Assembly: GCF_000420265.1 (NCBI RefSeq) | Contig: NZ_ATUP01000001.1 | Span: 1,178,001 to 1,242,000, forward strand | DNA: 64,000 nucleotides | Reading direction: 5' to 3' | Origin: Oceanicaulis alexandrii DSM 11625 | Lineage (GTDB): Bacteria; Pseudomonadota; Alphaproteobacteria; Caulobacterales; Maricaulaceae | Part shown: positions 36,910-47,033 of the stretch, piece after piece | Position numbering within the stretch: position 1 is the stretch's first letter | How the letters are laid out: every line of letters begins with the position of its first letter | Notes under the pieces: model-generated | Database searches by the model: none | What the model saw: only the letters and a program-made list of their open reading frames with translations | Told to the model about the DNA's origin: nothing | Position numbers and translations under genes: made by a program

Positions 36910-38201
36910 TCTCCACGCGAAACGGCGCCAGCGCCAGCTCCATCTCCGAAGCGATCCGTGTGGGACTGGCGGGGGATGGCGGCCTGTTCATTCCTGATGA
37001 GTTTCCTGAAGGGCAGCTCAGCGGGCTGACCGCGCAAACCAGCCTCAAAGAGACGGCGCTGACGCTCTTCGAGCCCTTCTTCAAGGGCGATCAGCTTGAA
37101 AGCGTTTTGCCAGAGCTTGTTGAAGAGACCTATGATTTTGACATCCCGCTGGTGAACCCCTTTTCGGGGCGACCGGGCGTGTTCGCGCTCGAGCTGTTTC
37201 ACGGCCCCACCGGCGCGTTCAAGGATGTGGGCGCGCGCTTTTTGCTGCGCTGTCTGGACAAGCTGGGCGACCCGAACGCCCCCTTCACCGTGCTCGCCGC
37301 CACCTCTGGCGATACCGGCGGCGCGGTTGGCTGCGCCGCGGAAGGCCGCAAGGGCGTGCGGGCGGTGATCCTGTACGCCAAAGGCCGAATCTCCGCGTTT
37401 CAGGAACGCCAGCTGACCTGCTGGAACGCACCTGTGACCGCGCTGGAAGTGGATGGCGATTTCGACGCATGCCAGCGCATGGTCAAGGCTGCGTTCGCGG
37501 ACCGGGCGCTGAGCGAGCGGCATAACCTCACCAGCGCCAATTCCATCAATATCGCCCGGCTCTTGCCCCAGGCGGCCTATATGGCCTGGGCGGCGCGGCA
37601 AGCCTATGAGAAGAATGGCGTCAAACCCGGCCTGATCATCCCCACGGGCAATCTGGGCCATGGCGTCGCGGCGATCTGGGCCCGTCATATGGGCGCGCCC
37701 TGGGGACCGATCGTGCTGGCCACCAACGCCAACCGGACCCTCGCGGACTGGTCGATCTCGGGCCGGTATGAGCCCCGCGCCTCCATCGCCACGCTGGCGA
37801 ACGCCATGGATGTGGGCGCGCCCAGCAATTTCGAGCGCCTGAACGCCCTGCCCGATGACGCGGCGCGCCTGAGCGTGGAACTGGTGGAGGACCGGGCCAT
37901 CCGCGCGCGAATCAAGGCTGATTTTGCGCGCTCGGGTTATGTGTGGTGTCCGCATTCTGCTGTCGCCGCAGAAGCGCTGGCCCGGATGCGTGAGTTTGAC
38001 CTGCATGCGCGGCCCTGGGTGATTGCGGCGACCGCCCATCCCTACAAATTCGCCGATGTGGTCGAGCCGCTGATCGGTCAAACCCTTGACCCCTCTGAAG
38101 CCCTCGCCGAGGTGCTGGACCGGCCCACACGGTCAGAACCCTGCGGCGCGGACCTCGACGCCTTGCGACATCATTTGAACGCCCTGAACGAAACGGCCTG
38201 A
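36900..38201 (+). CDS. thrC: Threonine synthase
   Basis: PLP enzyme converting O-phosphohomoserine to threonine. The 433 residues include an N-terminal STRNGASASSISEAIRVGLAGDGGLF, the cofactor Lys108 in FHGPTGAFKDVGARF, TSGDTGGAVG and the phosphate-binding GNLGHG. The form resembles the enterobacterial/xanthomonad ThrC. The ATG lies within the 3' end of thrB and ilvD begins 7 bases later. Confidence 0.95.
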   Translation: MRLISTRNGASASSISEAIRVGLAGDGGLFIPDEFPEGQLSGLTAQTSLKETALTLFEPFFKGDQLESVLPELVEETYDFDIPLVNPFSGRPGVFALELFHGPTGAFKDVGARFLLRCLDKLGDPNAPFTVLAATSGDTGGAVGCAAEGRKGVRAVILYAKGRISAFQERQLTCWNAPVTALEVDGDFDACQRMVKAAFADRALSERHNLTSANSINIARLLPQAAYMAWAARQAYEKNGVKPGLIIPTGNLGHGVAAIWARHMGAPWGPIVLATNANRTLADWSISGRYEPRASIATLANAMDVGAPSNFERLNALPDDAARLSVELVEDRAIRARIKADFARSGYVWCPHSAVAAEALARMREFDLHARPWVIAATAHPYKFADVVEPLIGQTLDPSEALAEVLDRPTRSEPCGADLDALRHHLNALNETA

Positions 38202-38207
38202 TTTGAC

Positions 38208-39890
38208 ATGACCGATAACAAACGCCCCTCGCACACACTGATCCAGGGGCCGGCCCGCGCCCCCGCCCGCGCCATGTTGCGCGCCGCCGGCTATGATGAC
38301 GAACGCATGGCCAAGCCCATGATCGCCATCGTCAACACCTGGACCAGCGTCACCCCGTGCAACATGCATCTTCAGGGTCTGGCCGATCATGCCCGCGCCG
38401 GCATTGAAGCGGCCGGCGGCACGGCGGTGGATTTCAACACCATCGTGGTCACCGACGGCATCTCCATGGGCACCGAAGGCATGCGCGCCAGCCTGATGAG
38501 CCGTGATTGCGTGGCCGATTCCGCCGAGTTGGCGGTGCGCGGTCACAGCCTGGACGCGGTCCTGTTTCTGGTCGGCTGCGACAAGACCCTGCCCGGCGCG
38601 GCCATGGCGGCGGCGCGGATGAACCTGCCCAGCGTCGTGCTCTATGGCGGCTCGATCATGCCCGGAAAGCTGCACGACAAGGCGGTCACCATTCAGGACG
38701 TGTTCGAGGCGGTGGGCGCGTGCGCCGCGGGCAAGATCAGCGAAGACGAGCTGGTTGAAGTTGAAAAAGCCGCCTGTCCAGGCGCGGGCGCCTGCGGCGG
38801 GCAATTCACCGCCAACACCATGGCGCTGGCGCTGTCCGCGCTCGGTCTGTCGCCCATGGGGCTCAATGACATTCCCGCCGTCCATCCCGACAAACCCGGC
38901 GCCGCCCGCAAGGCGGGGGAAGCGGTCGTGGACGCGCTGAAAGCGAACCGCCGTCCGCGCGACATCATCACGCCGACAAGCCTGAAGAACGCCGCCGCCG
39001 CCGTCACCGCGACCGCGGGCTCGACCAACGCCGTGCTGCATCTTCTGGCCATCGCGCGCGAGGCCGGGATCAGCCAGGACCAGTTTGATATCGACGTGTT
39101 TGACGCGGTCAGCCGCAAAACGCCCGTCATCGCCGACCTCAAGCCCGGCGGACGCTATATGGCGCCGGATATGGCGGCCGCGGGCGGGGCGCGCCTGCTG
39201 CTGCAACGCTTGCAGGCCGCGAAGCTGATCGAGGATGCGCCCACCGTCACCGGCAAATCCCTGTTTGAAGAAGCCGGGCTCGCCACCGAAACCCCGGGCC
39301 AGGATGTGATCCTGTCGGCCGACAAGCCGCTCAAATCACGCGGCGGCTTCGGCGTGCTCTATGGCGATCTGGCGCCGGATGGCTGTGTGGCCAAGCTCGC
39401 CGGGCATGATCGGTTGTTCTTTGAAGGTCCCGCCAAGGTCTATGACTGCGAGGAAGACTGCTTCGCCGCTGTGAATGCAGGCCAGATCGAGAAAGGCGAC
39501 ATCGTCGTCATCCGCAATGAAGGCCCTGCCGGCGGTCCGGGCATGCGCGAAATGCTGGCGGTGACCGCCGCGATTCAGGGCGCAGGCCTCGGCGATGATG
39601 TGGCGTTGATGACCGATGGCCGCTTTTCCGGCGCGACCTATGGCTTCATGGTGGGTCATGTGGCTCCCGAAGCCGCCCATGGCGGGCCCATCGCCTTTAT
39701 TGAAACCGGCGACGTCATCACCATCGACATCGAAAACCGCCGCATCGATGTGAAGGCCGACCTCAAGGCGCGCATGGCCAAGGGCTTCACCCCGCCCGAA
39801 CCCAAATATCGCCATGGCGCCTACGCCAAATACGCCAAGCTTGTTCATTCTGCCTCGGACGGCGCGGTGACAAGCTTCCCGTTCGATTAA
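38208..39890 (+). CDS. ilvD: Dihydroxy-acid dehydratase
   Basis: Fe-S enzyme for the third common step to Val, Leu and Ile. The 560 residues show the cluster cysteines in VTPCNMH (Cys51), [10 protein letters not shown] and [15 protein letters not shown], plus [17 protein letters not shown]. It lies 7 bases after thrC, so it is made under the threonine leader and not with the ilvC operon that faces the other way; the Ile part of the pathway uses threonine. No ilvA is found in the window. Confidence 0.97.
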   Translation: MTDNKRPSHTLIQGPARAPARAMLRAAGYDDERMAKPMIAIVNTWTSVTPCNMHLQGLADHARAGIEAAGGTAVDFNTIVVTDGISMGTEGMRASLMSRDCVADSAELAVRGHSLDAVLFLVGCDKTLPGAAMAAARMNLPSVVLYGGSIMPGKLHDKAVTIQDVFEAVGACAAGKISEDELVEVEKAACPGAGACGGQFTANTMALALSALGLSPMGLNDIPAVHPDKPGAARKAGEAVVDALKANRRPRDIITPTSLKNAAAAVTATAGSTNAVLHLLAIAREAGISQDQFDIDVFDAVSRKTPVIADLKPGGRYMAPDMAAAGGARLLLQRLQAAKLIEDAPTVTGKSLFEEAGLATETPGQDVILSADKPLKSRGGFGVLYGDLAPDGCVAKLAGHDRLFFEGPAKVYDCEEDCFAAVNAGQIEKGDIVVIRNEGPAGGPGMREMLAVTAAIQGAGLGDDVALMTDGRFSGATYGFMVGHVAPEAAHGGPIAFIETGDVITIDIENRRIDVKADLKARMAKGFTPPEPKYRHGAYAKYAKLVHSASDGAVTSFPFD

Positions 39891-39898
39891 AGCACGGA

Positions 39899-40477
39899 TC
39901 AGGATTCAGGTTCGTCCAGCGCCTTGATGTGAACAATCACGGCGCGGACCACCTGATCCTCCCACGCCTCGTCATCCTGTTTGAGCATCGCCACATGATG
40001 GCGCAGGCTGACAAAGCCATGGATCAGCGCCCAGATCTGCAGCGCGGCGTCTCGGGTCTGAGGCGGGGTATGATCGGGCAGGAAATCCGCCGCCACTTTC
40101 AACAAGCTCGCAAATGCGCGCCCCGCCGCCTGCCGTGCTGCGTCCGAGGGCGTGAAATCCGGCGCTTGCTCGCCGAAGATCAGCCGGTAGTGCGCTTCAT
40201 GGGCCTGAACGCTGCGCAGATACTGGCGCACCACAGTCTCAATCGCCGCATCGCGATCCGTCACGCCTTCGGGCAATACGGTCGTGGCTTCGACCTGTTC
40301 GAACCCTTCGATATAGAGCGCGTCCAGAATGCCCTGCTTGCCGTCGAAATGGCTGTAAATCCCGATGGTCGAGACCCCGGCCTCGCGCGCAATGGCCCGC
40401 ACGCTCAACCCTTTTGAGCCCGCTTGCAGAAACAGCTTCGACGCCGCCTGCATGATCTTTGTTTTCGCGTCACTCAT
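39899..40477 (-). CDS. TetR-family transcriptional regulator
   Basis: A 192-residue repressor of the TetR family. The helix-turn-helix lies at about 22-46 (GLSVRAIAREAGVSTIGIYSHFDGKQGILDALY), followed by an all-helical ligand domain with WALIHGFVSLRHHVA, a C-terminal TetR subdomain signature. It is divergent from the flavoprotein gene at 40591 with a perfect palindrome in between, so it likely controls that gene and itself. Its inducer cannot be guessed. Confidence 0.9.
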   Translation of the reverse strand: MSDAKTKIMQAASKLFLQAGSKGLSVRAIAREAGVSTIGIYSHFDGKQGILDALYIEGFEQVEATTVLPEGVTDRDAAIETVVRQYLRSVQAHEAHYRLIFGEQAPDFTPSDAARQAAGRAFASLLKVAADFLPDHTPPQTRDAALQIWALIHGFVSLRHHVAMLKQDDEAWEDQVVRAVIVHIKALDEPES

Positions 40478-40519
40478 GGTTTGAGCCTTGACGGGTCGGT
40501 CTCTGACCCTGACACTCCT

Positions 40520-40532
40520 ATAACACTGTTAT
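40520..40532. promoter_or_regulatory. Candidate TetR operator
   Basis: ATAACA-C-TGTTAT is a perfect 13-base palindrome in the 113-base divergent region between the TetR gene and the flavoprotein gene. A GGGTC/GACCC repeat lies next to it, at about 40495-40511. Confidence 0.55.
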
Positions 40533-40590
40533 GATCAGGCTCAACCCACACGGAAACATAAACGGGCGGGCCGTCGCAGGGAGGCGACTC

Positions 40591-42012
40591 ATGGCGAGCA
40601 CATCACTTGAGACTGATTATCTGGTCATTGGCGGCGGCGCCATGGGCCTGGCCTTCACCGATACGATCCTGTCTGAAACCGACGCTGACATCATCATCGT
40701 TGATCAGAACGCCAAGCCCGGCGGGCACTGGAACCACGCCTATCCGTTCGTGACGCTGCACCAGCCGTCGAGCTTTTACGGCGTGTCTTCAAAAGAGCTC
40801 AGCCGCGGGCAGCGCGATCAGGTGGGGCTTAACAAGGGGATGGGTGATCTCGCCAGCGGAAACGAAGTGCTGGCCTATTACGAGCAGGTGATGAACCACA
40901 CCTTCCTGCCCTCGGGCCGCGTGCGGTTCTTTCCGATGTGCCGCTGGCTCGGAGACGGACGGTTCGAACGCATCCTGACCGGTGAAGTGTTTGAAGTGAG
41001 CGTCCGGCGCAAGACCGTGGACGCGACGCATCTGAAAACCTCGGTTCCCTCCACGCACACGCCCAGCTTTGAGGTCTCGCCAGACGTCTGGTTCATGCCG
41101 CCCAATGACTTGCCCAGGATCGACCGCACGCCCAAAGGCTTTGTGGTCATCGGGGCGGGAAAGACCGCGATTGATTCCTGTCTCTGGCTGCTGGAGCAGG
41201 GCGTCGATCCCGATCTCATCCAGTGGATCATGCCGCGCGACGGCTGGCTGCTGGACCGGCGCAACACCCAGACCGATCCTGAATTCTTCTTTGACACCAT
41301 CGGCGCCCAGGCGCGCCAGTTCGACGCCATCGCCAACTCCACCAGCATTGAAGACATGTTCGACCGGCTGGAAGCGGCGGGCTATTTCCTGCGGATCGAC
41401 CCCGATGTCCGGCCCTCCATGTTTCACGGGGCGACCGTCTCGCGCATGGAGCTGGAGGCGTTGCAGTCGATCAGACGCGTCGTCCGCAAAGGCCGCGTGA
41501 AGACCATCACCGCCGAGACACTCGTGCTGGATGAGGGTGAGATCGCCATCACCGCCGATCATGTGTTGATCGATTGTTCAGCCCGCGCAGTCAGCAATGA
41601 CGCCATCGCACCGGTGTTTCAGGGCGACAAGATCGTGCTGCAGATGGTGCGCTCCTATCAGCCCGTGTTCAGCGCCGCCTTCATCGCCCATATCGAGGCC
41701 GCCTATGAGGATGAAACCGAGCAGAACCGGCTGTGCGGCGTGGTGCCGCTCCCCAATCACGACACCGATTTCATCCGCTTCACCGCCGCTTTCATGATGA
41801 ACCAGTATAACTGGAGCCAGATCCCCGAATTGCGCGCCTGGCTGAGAGCCAACCGGCTGGACGGGTTCAGCAAACTCATCAGCGATGTGCCCCCTGACGA
41901 CGCCGAGAAGACCGCGCTTTTGCAGGGCATGCGAAAGAGCGCGCCCACAGCAGTCGGCAAGCTGTTTGAGTATCTCAACCAGCTTGATGAAAAGACGGCC
42001 ACGCCCGCCTGA
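40591..42012 (+). CDS. FAD/NAD(P)-binding oxidoreductase, unknown substrate
   Basis: A 473-residue flavoprotein. The start at 40591 follows GGGAGGCGACTC; an earlier in-frame ATG overlaps the operator palindrome. The FAD motif is GGGAMG near residue 14 (LVIGGGAMGLAF), followed by IIVDQNAKPGGHWNHAYPFVTLHQPSS, and a second Rossmann motif reads VVIGAGKTAIDSCLWLL, as in flavin monooxygenases and related reductases. It lacks a BVMO fingerprint that I could see. It is divergent from a TetR regulator and likely induced by a compound it modifies. Confidence 0.8.
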   Translation: MASTSLETDYLVIGGGAMGLAFTDTILSETDADIIIVDQNAKPGGHWNHAYPFVTLHQPSSFYGVSSKELSRGQRDQVGLNKGMGDLASGNEVLAYYEQVMNHTFLPSGRVRFFPMCRWLGDGRFERILTGEVFEVSVRRKTVDATHLKTSVPSTHTPSFEVSPDVWFMPPNDLPRIDRTPKGFVVIGAGKTAIDSCLWLLEQGVDPDLIQWIMPRDGWLLDRRNTQTDPEFFFDTIGAQARQFDAIANSTSIEDMFDRLEAAGYFLRIDPDVRPSMFHGATVSRMELEALQSIRRVVRKGRVKTITAETLVLDEGEIAITADHVLIDCSARAVSNDAIAPVFQGDKIVLQMVRSYQPVFSAAFIAHIEAAYEDETEQNRLCGVVPLPNHDTDFIRFTAAFMMNQYNWSQIPELRAWLRANRLDGFSKLISDVPPDDAEKTALLQGMRKSAPTAVGKLFEYLNQLDEKTATPA

Positions 42013-42165
42013 CCCCATACGGGACTTCCCCGACCGTAAAACCCATTAAGGACAATTCCGTCTACAAACTGGTCTCTGATTTGTCTCTTTTACCTGAGCT
42101 GACCGAAGGCGCTGCGCCTTCACTTCCGCTCGCTGACCTCCAGCGCGCCAACTCGGAGAGAGACC

Positions 42166-42651
42166 ATGAAAGCCCTGATTTCCACCGCTCTGATCGGCAT
42201 CGCGCTGGTCGCGACCACCGCCCCGATCGCCCTGGCCGAAGACGAAAACAACGTCACATCCGGTTACACCCTGGCCGGCGCGCCGCTGGGCCTGCACGGC
42301 TCTGACCCGGTCGCGCTGATCGAGACCGGCATTCGCCTGGATGGCAGCGCCGAGTTCGCGCACGTCCATGAAGGCGTCGCCTATTACTTCAACACCCGCG
42401 CCAATCTGCGCACCTTCCGCCGCAACCCCGAAGCTTACATCCCGGCCTATGGCGGCTTCTGCGCTCTGGGCGTGTCTCTGGGCAAGAAACTGGACGGCGA
42501 TCCGCGCTTCTCCGCCGTGCGCGACGGCCAGCTCTATGTCTTCGTGAACGAGGAAATCCTGCGCAACTTCCTCAATGACGAGGCTGGCACTCTGGCCCGC
42601 GCCGAAACCAACTGGACCCAGATCGAACACACCGCAGCGTCCGAGCTCTAA
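42166..42651 (+). CDS. Secreted YHS-domain protein
   Basis: A 161-residue exported protein with signal peptide (residues 1-24, ending ALAE) and a YHS domain: GSDPVALIETGIRLDGSAEF, HEGVAYYFNTRANLRTFRRNP and YGGFCALGVSLGKKLDGDP, ending with a region seen in periplasmic YHS proteins. YHS domains are often metal-associated, but function is not established. CGGAGAGAGACC precedes the start. A terminator follows at 42707. Confidence 0.75.
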   Translation: MKALISTALIGIALVATTAPIALAEDENNVTSGYTLAGAPLGLHGSDPVALIETGIRLDGSAEFAHVHEGVAYYFNTRANLRTFRRNPEAYIPAYGGFCALGVSLGKKLDGDPRFSAVRDGQLYVFVNEEILRNFLNDEAGTLARAETNWTQIEHTAASEL

Positions 42652-42706
42652 GGGCTTCCCCTCCCCTTGCAGCGTAAGGGTCTCCCCCCGCCCTTACCGG
42701 ACGACG

Positions 42707-42738
42707 AACGGGCGGTCGCATTGCGGCCGCCCGTTTGC
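42707..42738 (+). terminator. Terminator after YHS gene
   Basis: AACGGGCGG / CCGCCCGTT, 9-bp stem with 11-base loop, ending in TTTG. It lies 55 bases past the YHS stop and separates it from the metalloprotease. Confidence 0.65.
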
Positions 42739-42816
42739 TGTCCGCCCCTGTTCAAATCCGCCAGGTCTGGCTAGCCTTCCCACAAGAGCGTGAAACGCGC
42801 CAAGGGGAGACTGACC

Positions 42817-45306
42817 ATGTTGCGAGCGATCACCGGCGCCCTGGCGCTGTGCCTGACCCTGTCCGGTGTCCAGGCCCTGGCCGAGGACGAAGCCAGCTTT
42901 ACCGAAACCGTCGAAGGGCTGAACCGTCAGGACGGGCTGATTACGCTCTACCCCGACCCCGCCGAAGGCCGGGTGCTCGCTGCGCTATCGCCCTCTGACG
43001 ACGGCGTGCTGGGCCGGATGATCTACACGGCGCGCCTGACCTCGGGTCTGGGATCAAACCCGGTGGGGCTTGACCGGGGCCTGGGGACCGACACCTGGAT
43101 CCTGCGCTTCAGCCGGGTTGGCGACGCGGTCTTCGCCGAGTTTGAAAACACCCGCTACGCGGCTCTGGGCGCGGGCGCGGATGAAAGCGCCGCCACGGCG
43201 CAATCCTTCGCCCGGTCTGTTATCTGGCGCACCGACATCCTGTCTGAAAGCGCGGACGGCGAAGTGCTGATCGATCTGTCCGGCTTTCTCACCCGCGATC
43301 CGATCGACGCGGTCGGCTCGCTCAAGAACGCTGGACAAGGCTCGTTCTCCGTCGACGCCGAGCGCAGCGCGCCTCTGGCCGATAGCGTTCTGAGCTTTCC
43401 GGAGAACATCGAGATCGACACGCTTCTGACCCTGAGTGCAGAGGATCCCGGCGCAGAAGTGCGCGCCACCGCGCCCTATGCGGAGGCTGTGACCCTGACG
43501 GTGCATCACTCCTTCATCGCCCTGCCCGAAGACGGATATGAAACCCGCGCGTCTGATCCGCGCAGCGGCGCCTTTGAGCTCACGCGCTACGACATGGCGA
43601 CGCCGCTGGATGAGCCCTTGCAGCGCGGCTATGCGCGCCGGCACCGGCTCGAGCGGATTGATCCGGACGCCGCGTCCGGCCCCGTGGTCGAACCCATCGT
43701 CTATTACGTGGACCGTGGCGCGCCCGAGCTGATCCAGCAAGCCCTGATCGAGGGCGGCAATTGGTGGGCGGAAGCGTTTGAGGCTGCCGGCTTTGAAGAC
43801 GCCTATCGCGTGGAGCTTTTGCCCGAGGGCGTGCATCCGCTGGATGCGCGCTACAATGTCATTCAATGGGTGCACCGCCAGACTCGCGGCTGGTCCTATG
43901 GCGCGTCCGTCACAGATCCGCGCACAGGCGAAATCCTGAAAGGCCATGTGATCCTGGGCAGCCAGCGCGTGCGCCATGACCGGCTGATCTTTGAAGGCCT
44001 GATGGGCGTTGAGCAGACCGGAACCGGCGCGGCGGACGACCCGCTCGAGCTGGCGTTGGCGCGCGTGCGCCAGCTCTCCGCCCACGAGATCGGCCATACT
44101 TTGGGGCTGATGCACAACTTCGCCGCCAGCACCAATGATCGCGCCTCGGTGATGGATTATCCCGCGCCGCTGATCCGCTTTGACGACGCCACGGGCTTTG
44201 ACGCGTCGCAGGCTTATGATGTGGGAATCGGCGAATGGGATATCGCCTCGATCTCCTGGCTCTATAGCCAGTATCCGGACGCCGCCGCCGAGGCCGCCGG
44301 GCTGGAAGCGATCCTGCAACAAGCCCGCGAAGACGGCCTTCTGTACATTTCCGACCGGCACGCCCGCGGCAACAATGCCGGCCACCCGCTGGCCAATCTG
44401 TGGGATAACGGATCAGACCCGGTGGATGCGCTTAATGACACGCTGGTGGTGCGCGCAGCGGCGCTGAACCGCTTCGGGACCGATGTGCTGGCCCAGGGCC
44501 TGCCGCTGAGCGAGATCCGCAATGTGTTCCCGCCGATCTATCTCTATCATCGCTATCAGGTGGAGGCCGCCGCCAAGGCGCTGGGCGGCGTGATGTTCGC
44601 CTATGAGGTCAACGGCCCGGACGTGTCCGGCGTCACTGATTACGACCCCGACCAGCAAAGGCGGGCGCTGGAGGCTCTGGCGCAAACGCTGGAGCCGGCG
44701 CGCCTGGACATTTCTGACGAGACGCTGCGGCTGCTCACACCCTCGCCCTTTTCAGACTACGACGCCATCGCCCAGCGCGAACAGTTTGAAACCGACCAGT
44801 ATCCCGCCTTCAGCCGCGCCAATGCGGCCGCGGCGGCGGGCCGGATTACACTGTCGGCCATGCTCGCCCCGGCTCGCCTGGCGCGTCTGGAAGACCAGAC
44901 CGCCCGCAATCGTGATGCGTTGAACCCTGAAACGGTTCTGGCCCGGATCGAGAGCGTTGTGTTGGACGCGCCGCGTGACGAGCCGGCGCGGCTGGTTCCG
45001 CTGCGCGAGGCGCTGCAGGACGAGTATGTTCGTCAGCTCCTGCGCGTGGCCGGCGGGTCGACGCCCAGCGCCGCCAGGCTGGCGCGGTCAGCATTGTCTG
45101 ATCTGATGACTGAACTTACTGGACGCCGCGCTCGCGTGAGTGACAGTCAGGCGGTCGCTCTGAGAGCGCAAATCGAAGCCGGGCTCCAGGCGATTGACGA
45201 GGGCCGCACCCTGTCGATACCCAGCACGGACATCCCGCCGGGCAGCCCGATCGGGGCGGATGGGTGTTTCCATTGCGATAGCGGGGATCGTCTGGGGCTG
45301 AACTAG
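42817..45306 (+). CDS. Secreted zinc metalloprotease (DUF5117/DUF4953 type)
   Basis: An 829-residue exported protease. The start at 42817 follows AAGGGGAGACTGACC. Residues 1-26 form a signal peptide ending ALAE. The long N-terminal part (DUF5117-like: GLGSNPVGLDRGLGTDTWILRFSR) is followed by the metzincin-type zinc site HEIGHTLGLMHN (His423, His427, His433) with the VMDYPAP Met-turn, and a C-terminal alpha-helical part. The far C-terminus contains CFHCDSG. Substrates of this family are not well known. It has its own terminator-like hairpin downstream. Confidence 0.85.
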   Translation: MLRAITGALALCLTLSGVQALAEDEASFTETVEGLNRQDGLITLYPDPAEGRVLAALSPSDDGVLGRMIYTARLTSGLGSNPVGLDRGLGTDTWILRFSRVGDAVFAEFENTRYAALGAGADESAATAQSFARSVIWRTDILSESADGEVLIDLSGFLTRDPIDAVGSLKNAGQGSFSVDAERSAPLADSVLSFPENIEIDTLLTLSAEDPGAEVRATAPYAEAVTLTVHHSFIALPEDGYETRASDPRSGAFELTRYDMATPLDEPLQRGYARRHRLERIDPDAASGPVVEPIVYYVDRGAPELIQQALIEGGNWWAEAFEAAGFEDAYRVELLPEGVHPLDARYNVIQWVHRQTRGWSYGASVTDPRTGEILKGHVILGSQRVRHDRLIFEGLMGVEQTGTGAADDPLELALARVRQLSAHEIGHTLGLMHNFAASTNDRASVMDYPAPLIRFDDATGFDASQAYDVGIGEWDIASISWLYSQYPDAAAEAAGLEAILQQAREDGLLYISDRHARGNNAGHPLANLWDNGSDPVDALNDTLVVRAAALNRFGTDVLAQGLPLSEIRNVFPPIYLYHRYQVEAAAKALGGVMFAYEVNGPDVSGVTDYDPDQQRRALEALAQTLEPARLDISDETLRLLTPSPFSDYDAIAQREQFETDQYPAFSRANAAAAAGRITLSAMLAPARLARLEDQTARNRDALNPETVLARIESVVLDAPRDEPARLVPLREALQDEYVRQLLRVAGGSTPSAARLARSALSDLMTELTGRRARVSDSQAVALRAQIEAGLQAIDEGRTLSIPSTDIPPGSPIGADGCFHCDSGDRLGLN

Positions 45307-45314
45307 ACCTCAAG

Positions 45315-45342
45315 GGCCGGGGCGTTTCACCGCGCCCCGGCC
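45315..45342 (+). terminator. GC-rich hairpin after metalloprotease gene
   Basis: GGCCGGGGCG-tttcaccg-CGCCCCGGCC, a perfect 10-bp stem 8 bases past the stop codon. A U-rich stretch lies further downstream rather than directly after the stem. Confidence 0.5.
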
Positions 45343-45390
45343 TGCGATCTGATGGTGTTTTTGGCGCGCTGGTTTTGGCATAAGGGCGTC

Positions 45391-46326
45391 ATGACCCAGT
45401 TTCGCGTCGCCGCACTTTATAAATTCACGCCGCTCGTCGCCGATAAGGCGCTGCAGGACCGGCTTCTGACCGCCTGCCGCGAGCAGGACGTCTACGGAAC
45501 TTTGCTGATCGCCAGCGAGGGGATCAACGGCACCATCGCCGGCGCGCCCGACGCCATCGAGGCCGTTCTGAACGTTATCCGGTCCCTGCCTGGCTGCGCG
45601 GACATCGAACACAAGGAGTCCTTCGCCGAGGAACAGCCCTTCCTGCGCATGAAAGTGCGGCTGAAAAAGGAAATCGTGACGCTGGGCGTGCCCGGCGTGG
45701 ACCCTCAAAAAGCCGTCGGATCCTATGTGGCGCCGGAAGACTGGAATGAGCTGATTTCAGCGCCGGACGTGGTCACCATCGATACGCGCAATGATTACGA
45801 AGTGCGCATCGGCCAGTTCAAGGGCGCGGTGAACCCCGAAACCACGAGCTTTCGCGAATTCCCCGACTGGTTCAGAAAATTTCGCGAAAGCCGCCCCAAC
45901 GCCCGCATCGCCATGTATTGCACCGGCGGCATACGCTGCGAGAAATCCACCGCCTTCGCCCTGACCGAAGGGCTCGATGAGGTCTATCACCTCAAGGGCG
46001 GCATTCTGAAATATCTCGAAACCGTGCCCGAGGAAGACAGCCTGTGGGAAGGCGATTGCTTCGTCTTTGATCGCCGCGTCGCCGTGCGCCACGGGCTCGA
46101 GCTGGGTGATTACACGACCTGCCATGCCTGCCGCGAACCGCTGGGACCGGAAGATCTGAAATCCCCGCACTTCGTCGCCGGCGTCAGTTGCCCGCATTGC
46201 CATGAGGCCCGCAGCGAGGAGCAGCGCCAGCGCTATGCCGAGCGTCAGCGCCAGGAAGCGCGCGCCGCCGCGCGGGGCGAACGCCATTTGGGCGCGGTTC
46301 TGGATGTCGATGCCGACAATGACTGA
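45391..46326 (+). CDS. trhO: tRNA uridine(34) hydroxylase, rhodanese type
   Basis: TrhO (YceA) family protein that hydroxylates U34 of certain tRNAs to ho5U using oxygen. The start at 45391 begins the conserved [12 protein letters not shown]; an upstream ATG adds 13 non-conserved residues. The 311 residues contain the N-terminal acylphosphatase-like fold, the rhodanese domain with CTGGIRC (Cys177, Cys183) and a C-terminal zinc-like Cys cluster (CHACREP, CPHCHE). The gst start overlaps its end by 8 bases. Confidence 0.93.
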   Translation: MTQFRVAALYKFTPLVADKALQDRLLTACREQDVYGTLLIASEGINGTIAGAPDAIEAVLNVIRSLPGCADIEHKESFAEEQPFLRMKVRLKKEIVTLGVPGVDPQKAVGSYVAPEDWNELISAPDVVTIDTRNDYEVRIGQFKGAVNPETTSFREFPDWFRKFRESRPNARIAMYCTGGIRCEKSTAFALTEGLDEVYHLKGGILKYLETVPEEDSLWEGDCFVFDRRVAVRHGLELGDYTTCHACREPLGPEDLKSPHFVAGVSCPHCHEARSEEQRQRYAERQRQEARAAARGERHLGAVLDVDADND

Positions 46327-46960
46327 GGCCCTGCCCGTCCTGTACTCCTTCCGGCGCTGCCCCTACGCCATGCGCGGGCGGATGGCGCTGGACGCCGCGC
46401 AGATCAAGGTCGAGCACCGCGAAATCCTTCTCAAGGACAAGCCCGCGGAAATGCTGGAGGCGTCGCCCAAGGGCACAGTCCCGGTGGTGGTGCTCGCTGA
46501 CGGCCAGGTGATCGAGGAAAGCCTCGATGTGATGCATTGGGCCTTATCGCAGAACGATCCCGAAAACTGGTGGCCGAACGACGCCGGTCTGCGGTCAGAC
46601 ATCCAGGCCCTGATCGCGCGCAATGATGGCGACTTCAAGCATCATCTCGATCGCTACAAATACGCCAATCGCTATGAAGGCGCGGTCTCCGAAGACCATC
46701 GCGCCGCCGCGGCCCAGATTGTTGATCAGCTGGAAGAACGGCTCACCACATCGTCACAGCTGTTTGGCGACGCGCCCACCCTGGCCGATATCGCGATCTT
46801 CCCGTTCATCCGCCAGTTCGCCAATACCGACCGGGACTGGTTTGACGCTCAGAGCTGGCCGAACCTGCAAGCCTGGCTGGCGGGGCATCTGGCTTCGGAG
46901 CGCTTCGCTCGGATCATGGCCAAACACGACCTGTTCGTGTCTGCCGCCGCTCAAGACTGA
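46319..46960 (+). CDS. Glutathione S-transferase family protein
   Basis: A 213-residue GST: N-terminal thioredoxin-like domain with [15 protein letters not shown] (a CPYA motif as in glutaredoxin-2/omega types), [10 protein letters not shown] and [11 protein letters not shown], then a helical C-terminal domain with [21 protein letters not shown]. The CPYA Cys suggests thiol-disulfide or deglutathionylation activity. The start overlaps the trhO stop by 8 bases (ATGACTGA), so the two are co-translated. A start 9 bases upstream is possible. Confidence 0.85.
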   Translation: MTEALPVLYSFRRCPYAMRGRMALDAAQIKVEHREILLKDKPAEMLEASPKGTVPVVVLADGQVIEESLDVMHWALSQNDPENWWPNDAGLRSDIQALIARNDGDFKHHLDRYKYANRYEGAVSEDHRAAAAQIVDQLEERLTTSSQLFGDAPTLADIAIFPFIRQFANTDRDWFDAQSWPNLQAWLAGHLASERFARIMAKHDLFVSAAAQD

Positions 46961-47033
46961 GGCGCGCTTCGCCCCTCGTCAGGCTCGACGCCCGCCCTAG
47001 CTCACGGCCTGACGCGAACAGGACGAGTGAACC

